Assembly: GCA_000827205.1 (NCBI GenBank)
Contig: KN832565.1
Location: 783,639-847,638 of the forward strand
DNA from: Plicaturopsis crispa FD-325 SS-3
Taxonomy: Eukaryota > Basidiomycota > Agaricomycetes > Amylocorticiales > Amylocorticiaceae
Direction of reading: 5' to 3'
DNA length: 64,000 nt
Shown: piece after piece, positions 35,758 to 46,862 of the stretch
How the letters are laid out: each line of letters starts with the position of its first letter
How positions within the stretch are numbered: the first letter of the stretch is position 1
Program-made: the position numbers and the translations under genes
The notes under the pieces: model-generated
The model's input: only the letters and a program-made list of their open reading frames with translations
Databases searched by the model: none
What the model was told of the DNA's origin: nothing

Positions 35758-36478
35758 AAATAAGTAATTGGAATGCATAATTTGCTGCCTGCTGGACTCA
35801 ATCCAGCAACTTTGGACAAAACTTGTACTGCATTCTGTAGAGGGTCCTCAGAGCATCCTGTCTGCCATATTTGCAGAAAGAATGGTGGCACGCTCGTGGT
35901 GTGGTAAGGCAATGAAAGATAGCCTGAAAAACTAACTTGGGCAAAAAAAATGCGGCAGGGCTGATTTCTACGTCGCACTGAAGTATGGGTCAATACATGT
36001 CAGTTCATGAAAAGATCTATGGTACTTGGTATGCTTTTGAGGGCACCAGGAAGGCATCAAGTTGACGGTCTGAAAGTAAAAATTCCCATTTTTGGTAATG
36101 GAGATACTATATTTGGTAATTTTTAGCCATTCCCTCGTCGAATCGGCCAACTTTGCACCTCTCCAGTGGACCCAAGCACCCTCCGATAAACATGATTCCT
36201 CCTATGAACCAACATATATTGACCTCCTCTTTAGCACTGTGAAGTATCTGGATGCAATATAATTTTTTCTCTGGTGTTACGAGTATTCATTTCTCGAACT
36301 ACTTTTCTTCACCTTACTCTACCGTAGCCATACTCCTGGCTGTCCTGCAAATATGACCAGCAGGGAGCTCTAGGGACCCTCTTGATAATGTGGTACAAGT
36401 TTCTTCCATAGTTGTTGGATTGAGTCCAGCAGGCAGCAAATTACAAATTCCAATTACTTATTTTGTCTGCGAGTATAC
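35743..36478. mobile_element. 735-bp element with ~135-bp terminal inverted repeats
   Basis: The left arm (35743-35880) and the reverse complement of the right arm (36341-36478) align over about 135 bp with scattered mismatches. Shared words include AAAATAAGTAATTGGAAT, AATTTGCTGCCTGCTGGACT, CAATCCA, AACTTGTAC and CATATTTGCAG. The roughly 460-bp centre is AT-rich with no frame resembling a transposase. A foldback or MITE-type non-autonomous element is the simplest reading. It has no sequence in common with the 1.4-3.6 kb element. Confidence 0.75.
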
Positions 36479-36656
36479 GCACAACTGCGAATGCAGCAGC
36501 GGCAAAATGACCTCGACACCAGAAATTAGAATAGAAACGAAACGCGAAATCCACGCGCAGACCCACAATTCAAACTCCGCTCCATATACGTCCCCAGCTT
36601 TCAAAGTTGCGAGCTTCCACTCACTGGCACTTGCAGACAACGAACGAACGTTAACG

Positions 36657-37257
36657 ATGACTCGTGAGTATCCCGCTCCCGCTCTGTCCCATTTCTTTGG
36701 CGTGACGTCGATTCTGACTATCACGTCGATTCCTATTCTCGCGTCGATTCCTATTCTCGCGCCGATTCTCATTTTGGCGTCGTTTCTGAATTTACCCCGT
36801 CGATTCCGATTCTGAATTCACCTATGCGCGCTACGGCTAACAGGGGGCAACCAGCGCGAGCAGGACCGCGCAAAGGCGCAGAAGAAGGCCGCCGCGAACG
36901 CTAAGAAACCGAAGGAGAGCGCCGCGGGGCTGCAGAAGCGGAAAGAGGCGTGAGTTCTCTGTCCCTCCCTCTCTCTACCCCGTCCTGTCCTGTCCTGTCC
37001 TGTCCTGTCCCTGTCGCCCCCTCCACCTATCCCTGTTCTTTCCCTGTCCTCCCTCGTGCGGCTGTTGTGGCGTAAACGGTGCTGACGAGCGCGGTGTGTA
37101 GAGATGCGGAGATCCTAAGGGCGAAACAGAAGGTGAGTCTCGATCATCCCTCGAGCTTCAGGGCGTCAGAGAGCAGCGGGCTGACGGGGGATGGACACGA
37201 CAGAAAAAGGAAGAAGAGAAAGCGGCGGCGGATGCTGCAAAAGCGGCAGGGAAATAA
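36657..37257 (+). CDS. SERF/4F5-family small basic protein
   Basis: A 65-residue conserved eukaryotic protein (4F5/SERF), linked in animals to modulation of amyloid aggregation. Four exons join in frame: 36657-36663 (ATG ACT C only), 36844-36949, 37102-37132 and 37204-37257, with introns starting GTGAGT and ending CAG or TAG. The product begins MTRGNQREQDRAKAQKKAAA, continues through KKPKESAAGLQKRKEADAEI and ends with a charged KKEEEKAAADAAKAAGK tail. The start, the GNQRE block and the QKRKEADAE block are diagnostic of the family. It is the only recognisable gene between 30.4 and 39.6 kb. Intron 1 holds CGTCGATTC-type tandem repeats and intron 2 a TCCTG microsatellite. Confidence 0.92.
36706..36815. 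repeat. Short tandem repeats in SERF intron 1
   Basis: About five imperfect units of CGTCGATTCCTATTCTCG (18 bp), decaying at both ends, lie entirely inside the first intron of the SERF gene. Confidence 0.75.
36981..37014. repeat. (TCCTG)n microsatellite in SERF intron 2
   Basis: About six tandem copies of a TCCTG/GTCCT pentamer inside a pyrimidine-rich intron. Confidence 0.85.
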
Positions 37258-39591
37258 CATTAACATCTGGCCCTTTCCTGCCTCGACTCCCGATCGCGAG
37301 GAGGGTTTTTGTTTGGCCGCGTCGGTGGAGGAGGAGGATCGATTATCATTGGGGGCGTGAGGGGAGAGTGGGTGCGTTGCGGTTCGGGTAGAGTGCAATA
37401 TCACTAGACGGGAAGGCTCATGTTGCGCAGTTTATAATACTAGGAGGTTTTTTTCATCTGCATTTGCGTTTGCTGAGACTAAGCCCTTGGTGCCCCGCGT
37501 TAGATGTCTGTCTATCTGGATTCTGCACACAACCTTCTGTCTTCCGGTGGAGATCTAAATCAGTGTGTGGGTCCATGTATTTTCCTGGATCCTGTTACCC
37601 CACGCTTCGGAACTGACATACTTACCGGTAACCGAAACTGTACTGAAAGGCTGTCTTCGTATAGATCGAGAGTACTAGTCGCCGGGCCGCATGTTTTCAG
37701 CCCCTACCCCTACCCCCATCGACAATGGACTTACGCCGTTACAAGTACAGGAGACTATGCCCGTCCAATAGCCCTCCGTTGCCACCATCATGCACGAGCT
37801 TCTCCTCCCAGGCCTTCAAGTGAACCTTCCTCCTCGACGGCAGCTTTCGAGATCTACGGAAGCCTACGATTGCATACGATGATCTGCCCATTCTCGACGC
37901 AGATTAAGTTCGCCTCCACATGTGTATGCACACCGCAGCTCCGTATAGTAGTATATACGTTGTTGCTGCTCCTGCTTCTGCACATCAACCACACCGCACA
38001 CATCACCGGACGAAAGACAGAGCGTAACGCGAAGAAGCGCAGAACCAGAACACCGCGAAATATATTGGCAGGCAGCAGGTGACATAGGTGTTTGACAGCC
38101 TGGGCGTCACCAACCCACCCATGTACTTATCAGATGGACGTCGACGGAAACACGCACGCCAGACCAAGACACCGCGATCTACTTGCATAACCGTGGCCAC
38201 AGGGAGGCCGTAAAGCACGTTGAATCTTGATGATCAGAAATGCATGGGTGGAAACGTTAACAGAGCACTAAGAGCACGCACACGCTGTTAGAGAGTGGGT
38301 GGTGGGAGAAGCGGGGACTTGAACGCCTATATGCCCTCACACATGCCTGGACGTACATCGCGGACGCTCCCAGAAAGTTTAGGATTCGGAGCAGCAGTCT
38401 GAATAGGGCCATGCGATGAGTGGCACGCAACATTAGGCAAGATTCAGTACTCAGTTGTGAGCTGAAACGGCCGTCCGACGCGGGCCGCGCGAGTTCCTGA
38501 GACTCAGAGTGGGGTGGGGTAGGATTTGGATTTGGCTTCGCAAACGCTTAAAGACGGAAGACGGGCAGACGAGGAACCCGGCGATACGCACCGCGGTGAG
38601 GGTCCTGAAGGTAACAGGTAGAGCCTGTCGTCCAGGCTAAACGCGGTTGCTGTTGCTTCAGGGTCCACGCACTGTACATGTCACAAAGTCTCATTAGCAT
38701 ATCGATACCGTTATATAAATGAACACGCCGATCGGACTACTTGCCTGACTGACTGAATACGCCACGCAATTTTACTCGCCGGCCAACCTCCTGGTTATGT
38801 CCTGGAGGGAACGGACGTTAGAAGCCTCTTCGACAAGCGCCCGCGCGACGGAAATGGCCCTCGAAGAGAAGGCGTGGAGGTTTTGTAGCCTGCCTGGCCT
38901 TGCTGCAATTGTGCGATCATCGAAGGTTCTATAAGTGCCTTGCAGGATGTATTGTATGTGATACGGATGCATCACTCACCAGCAGATGTTCCTGGGTTAC
39001 CGTGAGCGCAGCCTGAGCCTCCCTTCCGACGAAGAACCAGAACCCTTGCTGCGCGGCCGTGTGTCGAAGCCTCCCTGTGCACCGGGTTCCATGGAGCCGG
39101 TTTAGGCACCAATACATATCGGCGAACTGGAGTGAGTGTCAATGCACGATTCTCGCATCGATAACGCATTCCCGGGACGCCCGAGCAGAACGCCTGTTAA
39201 GTTAGCCAAGATTGAATGCAAGAATCGCGAACAGCGCACGCCCAGCCAGTGGCGCAGATGTACTCTTAGTTTGACGCTGTCACGGCTGAAGCGGGGCATA
39301 GTTTCTCATATCTATGATACACAGGAGGTGAGCGTGGCGGTGGGTGGAGCGTAGCCAAATACGCACCGGATTAAACATACGTCGTGTCGTCACACACACT
39401 ATATACAGCAGGGCAGCCCACGTAACGTTAACGAGAAGAGAATTAAGCCATAAGTAAATGCGTAGATGGATCCGGGATTGAGGTTACGGCAACTAGAAGT
39501 ACGTCCGTGAGTGTTTAAGTATGGCATGCGTGCGGAGATCCAGATGTGTGTGTTCCGAAGAAAGCCCGGGGTGTGGGTGGGTAGGTCGGTG
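37258..39591. other. Intergenic, no supported gene
   Basis: 2.3 kb. The longest frame is 37504-38082 (+, 192 aa), compositionally odd and unlike any family I know. On the minus strand, 38772-39117 contains two neighbouring frames that could be spliced (GFWFFVGREAQAALTVTQEH and RTFDDRTIAARPGRLQNLHA), but no start or family is recognisable. Confidence 0.45.
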
Positions 39592-41074
39592 CTACTTGAC
39601 TTTCGCGGCACCGCCCCCTTCGAGCCGTCTCCTCCGGGAAGGCGTCTGGAGGTCCTCGTCGCTAACCCCGGCCGCCCATGAGCGTCCGTAGCTGGGCGTA
39701 CCTGGGGGCAGATATCCCCCATACGGGTGCGGGTAAGGTGTTGCCGGCGGGAGGGGAAACGACGGCTGGTGGTGCAACGGGGGCGCACCGGCAGCAGGCT
39801 GGATCCGGGATCGGAAGAGCGAGAGCAAGGAGTTGATAAACACCGTCAGGAAGGACAGCGATGTCAGCGTGAACGCCTGGCATTTTTCGAAAACGAAAAT
39901 CATGGTGGTGGCGTCGAGAACGGATCGTGTCAGAAATGTATAGGTGGGGGTGGGGGATCGAGATTCAGGGACACGGGCTCACCAATGTTTTCCAGCTGAT
40001 TGGTTCGACAAAACCGTTCACGACTTCTGCAATGAGCTCGGCTCCGACTTTTGCGCGTCCGACGATTGTGGGATCCCGGTTCATGCAAGTCTCCCAATTG
40101 GCGCATTGTTGTATCATAGCCGGAATGGGATTGGAAGCGCACAGGTTGTTCCTGTATTGCGAGGAACACATGGCAATTTCTTGCACTATGTCTGTGTAGG
40201 CCAATCAGCGGTGGAGAACGGGTAAATAGGGCAGACATCATACCCATTGAATATTCCGAAATGCGCTGTTCGACGTCATGTTGAACCGTAAGAATAAACT
40301 GCAGAACGAGATACAGGAAGACGAGGATCAATGAGAGGTTGAAGAAGAACTGCAGGTATCTGTATAGGCGCGTTCGATGAGAAACAACTACTGGGTTGGA
40401 TGTCATAATAGTACGCACCCTAGCAGTATATAGGGCAAGTCCGACTGAGGTGCCGGTATTGAGGGAAGGTTGAGCGTGTAATGGTTCGACGTGTTGTGCG
40501 TTAATGGACCAGCTTCGTCATCGCCTTCGCTCTCTGACGCGCTGTCCTCGACATCCCTAGCGAGTCGACTGCCACCTCGTCTTTTCTGCCTGGACTTGAA
40601 GACTCTCCGCATGGCGCCCAGTGCCATCGTCCTGCCGCCCTCTTCCTTTTGCTCAGGCTTCGGCGGCGTCAATTCGGACATATCGACATCCTTCAGCTCT
40701 TCCTGGAACGAAGGCTGCGGGAAAGCCTTGGTAGGGGAGAAATTCGAAGGTGGCGACCATGGGTAGCTCGTCGGCATCTGTGGTGTAGGTGTTTGGAAGA
40801 TGAATGGGACGTTTTGGCCCGTGCCAAACATCGGCGCGTGCTGACGCTCAGGGAACGCCGGCGCGGGCGAGTTGGAGTCGTTGAACGTGCCTAATTTTCC
40901 GGTCAGTGCACGAAGAGCTTCGCAAAGATCAGAGGGATTACTACGTTTTCGAGGTGTACTGGGATCGTTTTCGGACTGCGCCCAAGCAGGTTTGACATTG
41001 CTGCTCGGACGCGACGTCCAGTCAAGGTCCATGGGCGCTTCTGTCGACCGTCCTGCTCGCAAACGCGTCGCCAT
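39592..41074 (-). CDS. BRL1: Brl1/Brr6-family nuclear envelope protein
   Basis: Nuclear-membrane protein needed for nuclear pore complex insertion and envelope lipid balance. The first exon (41074 to about 40420) encodes a disordered N-terminus, MATRLRAGRSTEAPMDLDWT through an acidic/basic region. The conserved core runs over three more exons: membrane segment YLQFFFNLSLILVFLYLVLQ, then FILTVQHDVEQRISEYSMD, IVQEIAMCSSQYRNNLC, PIPAMIQQCANWETCMNRDP and RAKVGAELIAEVVNGFVEPI. A second membrane segment follows (AFTLTSLSFLTVFINSLLSL). The four luminal cysteines (AMC, NNLC, QQC, ETC) are the conserved disulfide set of the family. The C-terminus is Pro/Tyr/Gly-rich and ends RRRRLEGGGAAKVK. Divergent with clpP. 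Confidence 0.93.
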
Positions 41075-41314
41075 CGTGAATGAATTACAGAGACAAAGTA
41101 GCTGTCACAGATAGAGACGTTAAGCGTGAAATTGAACACAGAAAGCACAACAGAACCGAGGCGCCGCCAGAGGCAAGAGGAGAAAGACTCGGGACCAGAA
41201 ATTGCAAAGAAATCCAACGCGTCCGTGTCGACACGTGGGACTTTTCGCCGTCGGTGTCACGGCGGCGCGCCCTCTGCCGAGTTGACCAAGACCTGGTCCT
41301 CACTTTTGACTGCC
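41075..41314. promoter_or_regulatory. Bidirectional promoter, BRL1 / clpP
   Basis: Only 240 bp lie between the two divergent ATGs (41074 and 41315). No TATA box seen. Confidence 0.55.
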
Positions 41315-42505
41315 ATGTTTCGCTCACATATTCTACCTGCGATCCAACGAAATGCAAGGGCGTCAGTGCGCAGATACCACGGCCATCCCCTGGCGGCGCA
41401 GTGGTCATCGCCGCCAGCTGCAAATCTTGTTCCGATAGTAATTGAGCAAACGGTATGTCAGTCGCGTGAAGTTTAGTTCACGCAAGTGTGCTCACCCATG
41501 GCTTACCAGGGACGAGGAGAAAGATCCTATGACATATTCTCGAGACTGCTCAGGGAGCGCGTTATCATGTTGTACGGACCGGTGAGCAAAGCCTCTTCTC
41601 TTGGGCGAGGTGGATTAACTGAACATGTATGCGGTACTTAGATACGGGACAACGATTCGGCTTTGACAGTAGCTCAGCTGTTATTCCTGGAGGCTGAAGA
41701 AACGTCAAAACCCATTCACCTCTATATCAATTCTCCCGGTGGAAGCGTAACCGCTGGGCTCGCAATTTACGATACAGTATGTACTCTCGTACCAAAATTG
41801 CGCGCACAACCTGTCCAACTAATGTATACAGATGCAGGTTAGAGAACTCGCATGACTTTCATGCTCTCTCATACTAGCGCTTAAAATTCGCCGGGAATAG
41901 TATGTTTCATCGCCAATACACACATATTGCGTGGGCCAAGCCTGCTCAATGGGATCGCTCCTCCTTGCCGCCGGTCTGCGCGCTTTCCCTGCGTCTGATA
42001 CTATCCATGTCTGATATCTTTGCCAGGTGAAAAAGGCAAGCGGCACTGCCTTCCGAACGCCAGTATCATGATCCACCGTGCGTACCAGTATCAAACAAAG
42101 CATCTGCTCTATTCTGATCCAGCGCCAAATACAGAGCCTTCTGGCGGTGCATCTGGCCAGGCCTCTGACATTGCCATTCACGCAAAGGAGATACTGCGTG
42201 TCAGGCAATTGCTCACTGGTATTTACCAAAAGCATTGTGGGAAGAACGGTGAGGCGGAGGCTGCTGGATTGCAACGCTTCGGTTAGTGGATCTTGTTCGT
42301 TCACACAAATTGACTTCTGACATTTTACTCTGCAGAGACCGCTCTAGAGCGCGATTACTTTATGACCGGTAACACATATTTTCAGCGGCATGCCCAGAGC
42401 AACACTGACCCCGCCTCTACAGCCCAGGAAGCTTTGGAATTTGGCATCGTCGACGGTATTTTAGAAAAGCGGCCAAAATCCGATAATGAAGGATCTCCCC
42501 AATAG
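41315..42505 (+). CDS. clpP: Mitochondrial ATP-dependent Clp protease, proteolytic subunit
   Basis: Serine peptidase subunit of mitochondrial ClpXP. The N-terminal presequence is basic and amphipathic ([20 protein letters not shown]). The mature core includes [54 protein letters not shown] with the catalytic Ser, [14 protein letters not shown] with the catalytic His, and [11 protein letters not shown] with the catalytic Asp. The conserved D-T-M-Q-Y junction needs a 6-nt microexon (ATGCAG, 41832-41837) between introns starting 41776 and 41838. The H-Q-P-S-G-G junction needs the intron about 42081-42131. The stop TAG 42503-42505 follows SDNEGSPQ. Clp-type protease is missing in S. cerevisiae but present in basidiomycetes. 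Start chosen as the ATG giving a targeting sequence. Confidence 0.93.
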
Positions 42506-42569
42506 CGCTATGATTGACGCTCGTAGCGGTAAAACCATCTACCTGTCGGACACCGACTACTATCACGAT

Positions 42570-43760
42570 AGTACGACTTAGTGCCACACACGAATTCAAT
42601 CATTTCGACCGGGGAGCCAATCAGTGTCCTTGCGCGTCTATTCGAAAGCCTTGCTCACCGCCACTCTCTACACAGCCGTTCCTCTCGGGTCCGAACCTAC
42701 GCATCCAGGTCCACGAGTGCAATGCCGTCGATATGCGCGGCTATGCTCTCTCATCTTCCCATGTGGCTTTGCCTTCTACGCGAACCTCTGAACAGCCCAT
42801 ACAGCATCTGCAATCACCAAGGCTTTGTTGATCCGTGTGTACAGTCCTTGTGGACCGTAGCGTGTCCAAAAACTTGTCCCTTCTATCCGTCGGACGCCAA
42901 GTGCGCAAGTTTGGGGACATGGGACCATATTGCCATGACCAGAACGGGGACCTGCTCGTGGCGTTTGTCGGAAAGTGCCAACGAGCGTTTGCTGTTTTTC
43001 CGTTCCACGTTCTCGAGCCGTTGGGCGGCTATACGCAGTGGCTCACCGTGCCTTTCAATGTTCAGGCATTTTCGTCTCTCTTCAATCAGGGTCCTCCGGA
43101 TTCTATGCACACATACATATACCCTCCAATTCATGCGCGTTGTACGTCTTGCAGGTAATTACTACACTGTCATCTGCTCCATCCGATGCTAGAGAAAACG
43201 CTCATCAAACCTACCTCACAGCCGCCCAATTCCTAGCGCCTCTTCTCAAGGAGGCCGTTCTCGCCTGGGTGAGAATCACACCTCGCGCGCATGGAGTACG
43301 ACTTCATCTCCGGTCCCGGATTGGTTCAGAACTTCAAGGTTTCCTTACGGTCCGATTCGTGGCTTTCTAGCGTCAGCTTGTGCCTGGAAGAACGACATGG
43401 GACACATATAAGCTGTGTTATCGCGATATACGCAGCCCTTTCATCTCCCTCAGACCGACTGACGATCCTCAGCCTGACCGGGCCTCCTCGGACTCTCCCA
43501 AGCCCTTGGTGTCACCCTCGTGGTGTTTGATCTGCACGCGTTCCCCCGAGTTACGGCGCCCTTTGAAGGAGTCTCACTACGCGCTCATCCGGATCCTTGG
43601 AAGCTGGTGAGTGATAAGATTATATGTATTGATGGCGCAGATATTCATGCAGCCGCTAGTTTCTTACATTGTCACTCTAGGTAGGACGCCAGCCGAGGCC
43701 ATCTTGATTGCAAAGGGGTTGAACATACTTACTCGTTTACGCCGCTGACTTGACTGCTAA
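42570..43760 (+). CDS. Probable multi-exon protein, unidentified
   Basis: Several blocks look coding on the plus strand but I cannot join them with confidence. Block 1 (about 42835-43090) gives VRKFGDMGPYCHDQNGDLLV and HVLEPLGGYTQWLTVPFNVQ. Block 2 (43155-43268, bounded by GCAG and GTGAGA) gives SSAPSDARENAHQTYLTAAQ and FLAPLLKEAVLAW. Block 3 (about 43375-43608) has either DIRSPFISLRPTDDPQPD or GVTLVVFDLHAFPRVTAPFE depending on frame, and ends at a GTGAGT donor. A short last exon near 43682-43752 is likely. The start may be near 42581. Frame conflicts mean either introns I misplaced or a decayed gene. No family recognised. Confidence 0.35.
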
Positions 43761-43960
43761 TCTCAAGACCACGAACGAACTGTGTTAGTGCAATAGTAGT
43801 AAGCTGTATTTGATGTCACCTTTTGTCTCTACGATCGATGCTCACACCATATTGCATGGTATATTAGACTATATTATACACTGGTGTCACGATTAACAGT
43901 GACACTTAATCTCAAGCCGTCAACCACCTGGAAACTTCTTCGTACTGACGAGAGTACTCG

Positions 43961-46272
43961 ATGGGTCCTCGGGCGAATGCACCGATCATCTTCCTCACGT
44001 TGCTAGCCTACTTTATTGGCCAGGGTCATGTTCTCGCAAAACTTGACCCCCGCGAGGCATCATCCGCCAGTACTCTATACGTGCCCCTTCGTCTCGACGA
44101 GAACCAGCGATATATAGCTGCTGTCAATATGGTGCGCCCCAACCAATTTTACACCAATAAAACGCTCATACCGTCTGTAGTCCTCTAATCCAGGTCAACA
44201 TCTGGGCTTTATATTAAGCACGAGTACCGGTCTTAGTGCCGTTGCGGGAGTTGGATGTGATTCCTGTGATGGCGCACCTGTGTACGTTCTTTGGACCAGC
44301 ATGTGCTGAAATTACATATGCTCATGCGCGTGCACTCAGGTATAACATGACAAAGTCTACGAGCGCGAAGCATCTGCCCTCCGCCGGAACTGTCCAATTG
44401 TTCAATGGGACAGCACAGGGTCCACAAATTAGCGAGGATTGTGCTCTGCTTCAGGCAAACGGGTCGACGTGGAAGTACCCGAATCAAACGCGTGCGCACC
44501 CTATATAACATTCGTGCTTTGACGATGCATTCTAAAACGCAATGTCCTGCATCTGGTAGTTCTCATGGTCGAGCAATCCAGCGCTATGTTCTCCTCTACT
44601 GGGAGCGGCATCTTCGGTTTGGGCACCAACAGTCAACAAGGCAACTTTTCGGATACCGTCATCGGAGGCTTTTTTAGACGCAACCCCAATCAATCCCAGT
44701 TCTCCTTCGGAATGGCCTTGAACCCTCCGAACAGCGATCCTAATGATGCGGGCATGTTACACTGGCTTGCGCCCGATGCAAATTCTTACCAGGGCTCGGT
44801 GTCCTACAAAGAGGCGTTCTCGACCGGCGGCACCAATTCTACCTTGAGCTCCGACTGGACTTTTCAACTCGACAGCTGGTCATTCGCGACGGGTGACAAG
44901 AATATCACGTCCACCAACAACAGCATGCAGGCGATACCCGACCCATACTATGTTAATACGTATCTGCCGTTGGATCAGGCTCGTCTGATATGTGGGTCTG
45001 CTGTTACCCTCCAAAGACCAACCCTGATCTAACGAATTCCTGTAGATGACAGCGTCCCCGGGGCTGTTGCTCAAGAAACGTCGACAAATGGCACAGAATC
45101 GTGGACCGTGCCATGCAACACGGACATGGCTTTCTCCGTGACCATCAACAGTCAAACGTTCACCCTCGACCAATTTGTACTTCTGTCCTCGGAGAATGGG
45201 GTTTGCGTTGGCGTGATCCAAGGCATAACTACCTCACAGTATATATTCGGGTCTAGCCTTCTCAGTGCGATGTATTTGTGCGTGAAACTAGTGTCTTTAT
45301 TTTCTCTAGTACTGATTACGACCTAGAATATTCACTGTGGCACTCTCTGGAGACGCTTCGTCAAACTCGATTGGATTTGCCTTCCGCAGCGTGAACCAGA
45401 AAGCGTCAACCGCCCTCATCGTCGGCGCCACGGTCGGTAGCATTGGTGTCGCCGCATTTATTGCTATTGCCGTTATCCTCGGCCTGCATCTGCGACGGCG
45501 AAAGCGCAAACCAGCCCGCATCAGCCCAATGGCACGTCTGTATCGACCTACTATGCTGTTTTCGCCTTCGGGACCTGGAGAATTCGCGCCTTTGATGGGG
45601 CATGATCTAGTGGCCGTCTCGCCAGATTTCCACCCCCCGTATCCGTACGCTGTCGTGTCGCCCGACCCTCGCGCCCACGCTCCTTCTCCTTTCCATTCAC
45701 CCAGCTCGTCGGTCCTCGACATCCGACCTCCATCGTCAGCGATGTCCATAGTGGAGAGGAATTCGGAGAATTTAATGGTTAATTTCGACCGTGCCCGTTC
45801 TCCCCACTCTATTCACTCAGCGACCGCCGAGGGAGCCCGTCACCAGCAAAATTCTTCCTTGCAAGACCACGACGACTTGACGACTGAAGAGTACGAACTG
45901 CCAGCACCGCCGTCATCCTCTGACCACCACCCACGAAACGAGAAACGGAGCGAACAGGATACTTCTATTGAGCCGTTTGTCCTACAGTCGCCTCCATTCA
46001 ATCGAGACAGACCCAAGAAACGCCGCGTCTTGGATCCCGCACCTGTTATCTCTTCAAGCTACAACGCGCCTTCGCCGACGGCTGTCGCGTCTGATGCTGC
46101 TACCATTGCCCCTACCCTCGCCGACGGATCGTCATTGGCCGCGACCTCTCCGACTGTGCGGCACAGCACGGCAGCTACAAGATATTCGTCGCAGGTCAGC
46201 TTGTCGGCCACACTTGTCACGGAAAATCCGATACCGCCAGGTTATACTCGGCGACCACCGAAATGGGGTTGA
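43961..46272 (+). CDS. Membrane-anchored aspartic-protease-fold protein, catalytic motifs degraded
   Basis: The signal peptide (MGPRANAPIIFLTLLAYFIG) is followed by a pepsin-like ectodomain and one membrane helix (about 45410-45480, ALIVGATVGSIGVAAFIAIA). The basic anchor RRRKRKP leads to a ~250-residue Ser/Pro-rich cytoplasmic tail ending YTRRPPKWG. Early exons join as VNM + SSNPGQHLGFILSTSTGLSA, then CDSCDGAPVYNMTKSTSA (donor GTACGT at about 44282, acceptor about 44340). Pepsin landmarks remain: GIFGLGTNS, YLPLDQARLIYDSVPGA and SLLSAMYL. At the first active-site position LSTSTG replaces the usual V-D-T-G-S. At the second, AIPDPYYVNTYLPL replaces A-x-x-D-T-G-T. Many N-glycosylation sequons. 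Likely a non-enzymatic surface protein. It converges with the repeat-peptide gene at 46.9-47.2 kb. Confidence 0.75.
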
Positions 46273-46862
46273 TGGGAAGCAGGGGACTTCGTTGCGTGGA
46301 CTATACGCAGGACATATAATATTTACGATACATAGTGGTTTCACGCCATGACATTTTATTTCGTAGTACATACAGTATGCCATAACCAAGTGTAATATGC
46401 TCCCAGCTGGATGGATTACCTTGTTTCGACTACTCGAGAAGACCGTCTCGCGATACGACTGCGTCCCACGCGTACAGGAGTGACAGTCGAATCTGTTCCA
46501 GTTTCGACGTCAAAATCATTCGCCAGTGTAGAGATTGGTACGTATGCCCGAACAGTGTGTTCGCCGAGCTCAAGGAGTGGTGTCACGGTGGTCGTCGAGA
46601 CACGAAAAAGACACTCATGAGGGTGGAAACTATCCCGAGTCCCCGATTTGCTTCAGGGGATAACGGACAATGAGCTTGAGATTCCACTCCCCTCCTAACC
46701 CGACATACAACAGTAAGTAAAGACAGACTGCGACACCCTATAATCCTGTTGCAAAGAATGCTGGTCAGGGATTTGATTAAGCTTGACATGGAAAAGGATT
46801 TACCATCAAAGTCCAAATTCTATCCAGGTTTTCACTTAGGATGCCCTCGACGCGTGGCGAAA
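46273..46862. other. Convergent intergenic region
   Basis: 590 bp between the pseudoprotease stop and the repeat-peptide stop. Short frames exist on both strands, but none shows family resemblance or splice structure. Confidence 0.45.

Larger units (their letters stand above)
30382..36656. other. Gene-poor, repeat-bearing region
   Basis: 6.3 kb without a convincing protein gene. All frames are short, unspliced-looking and compositionally random. It contains a 22-bp direct repeat with GTTCAACTC words (32.1-33.3 kb), two diverged tandem blocks (35.35-35.75 kb) and a 735-bp inverted-repeat element (35.74-36.48 kb). A polypurine stretch GAGAGAGAGGAGGGGAAGGG lies at about 31338-31365. The left 200 bp is presumably the CYC8 promoter. 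Confidence 0.55.

Noticed and set aside
37504-38082. 192-aa ORF on the plus strand
   Set aside because: No domain, odd composition, no promoter or homologue I recognise; chance frame in a gene-poor stretch.
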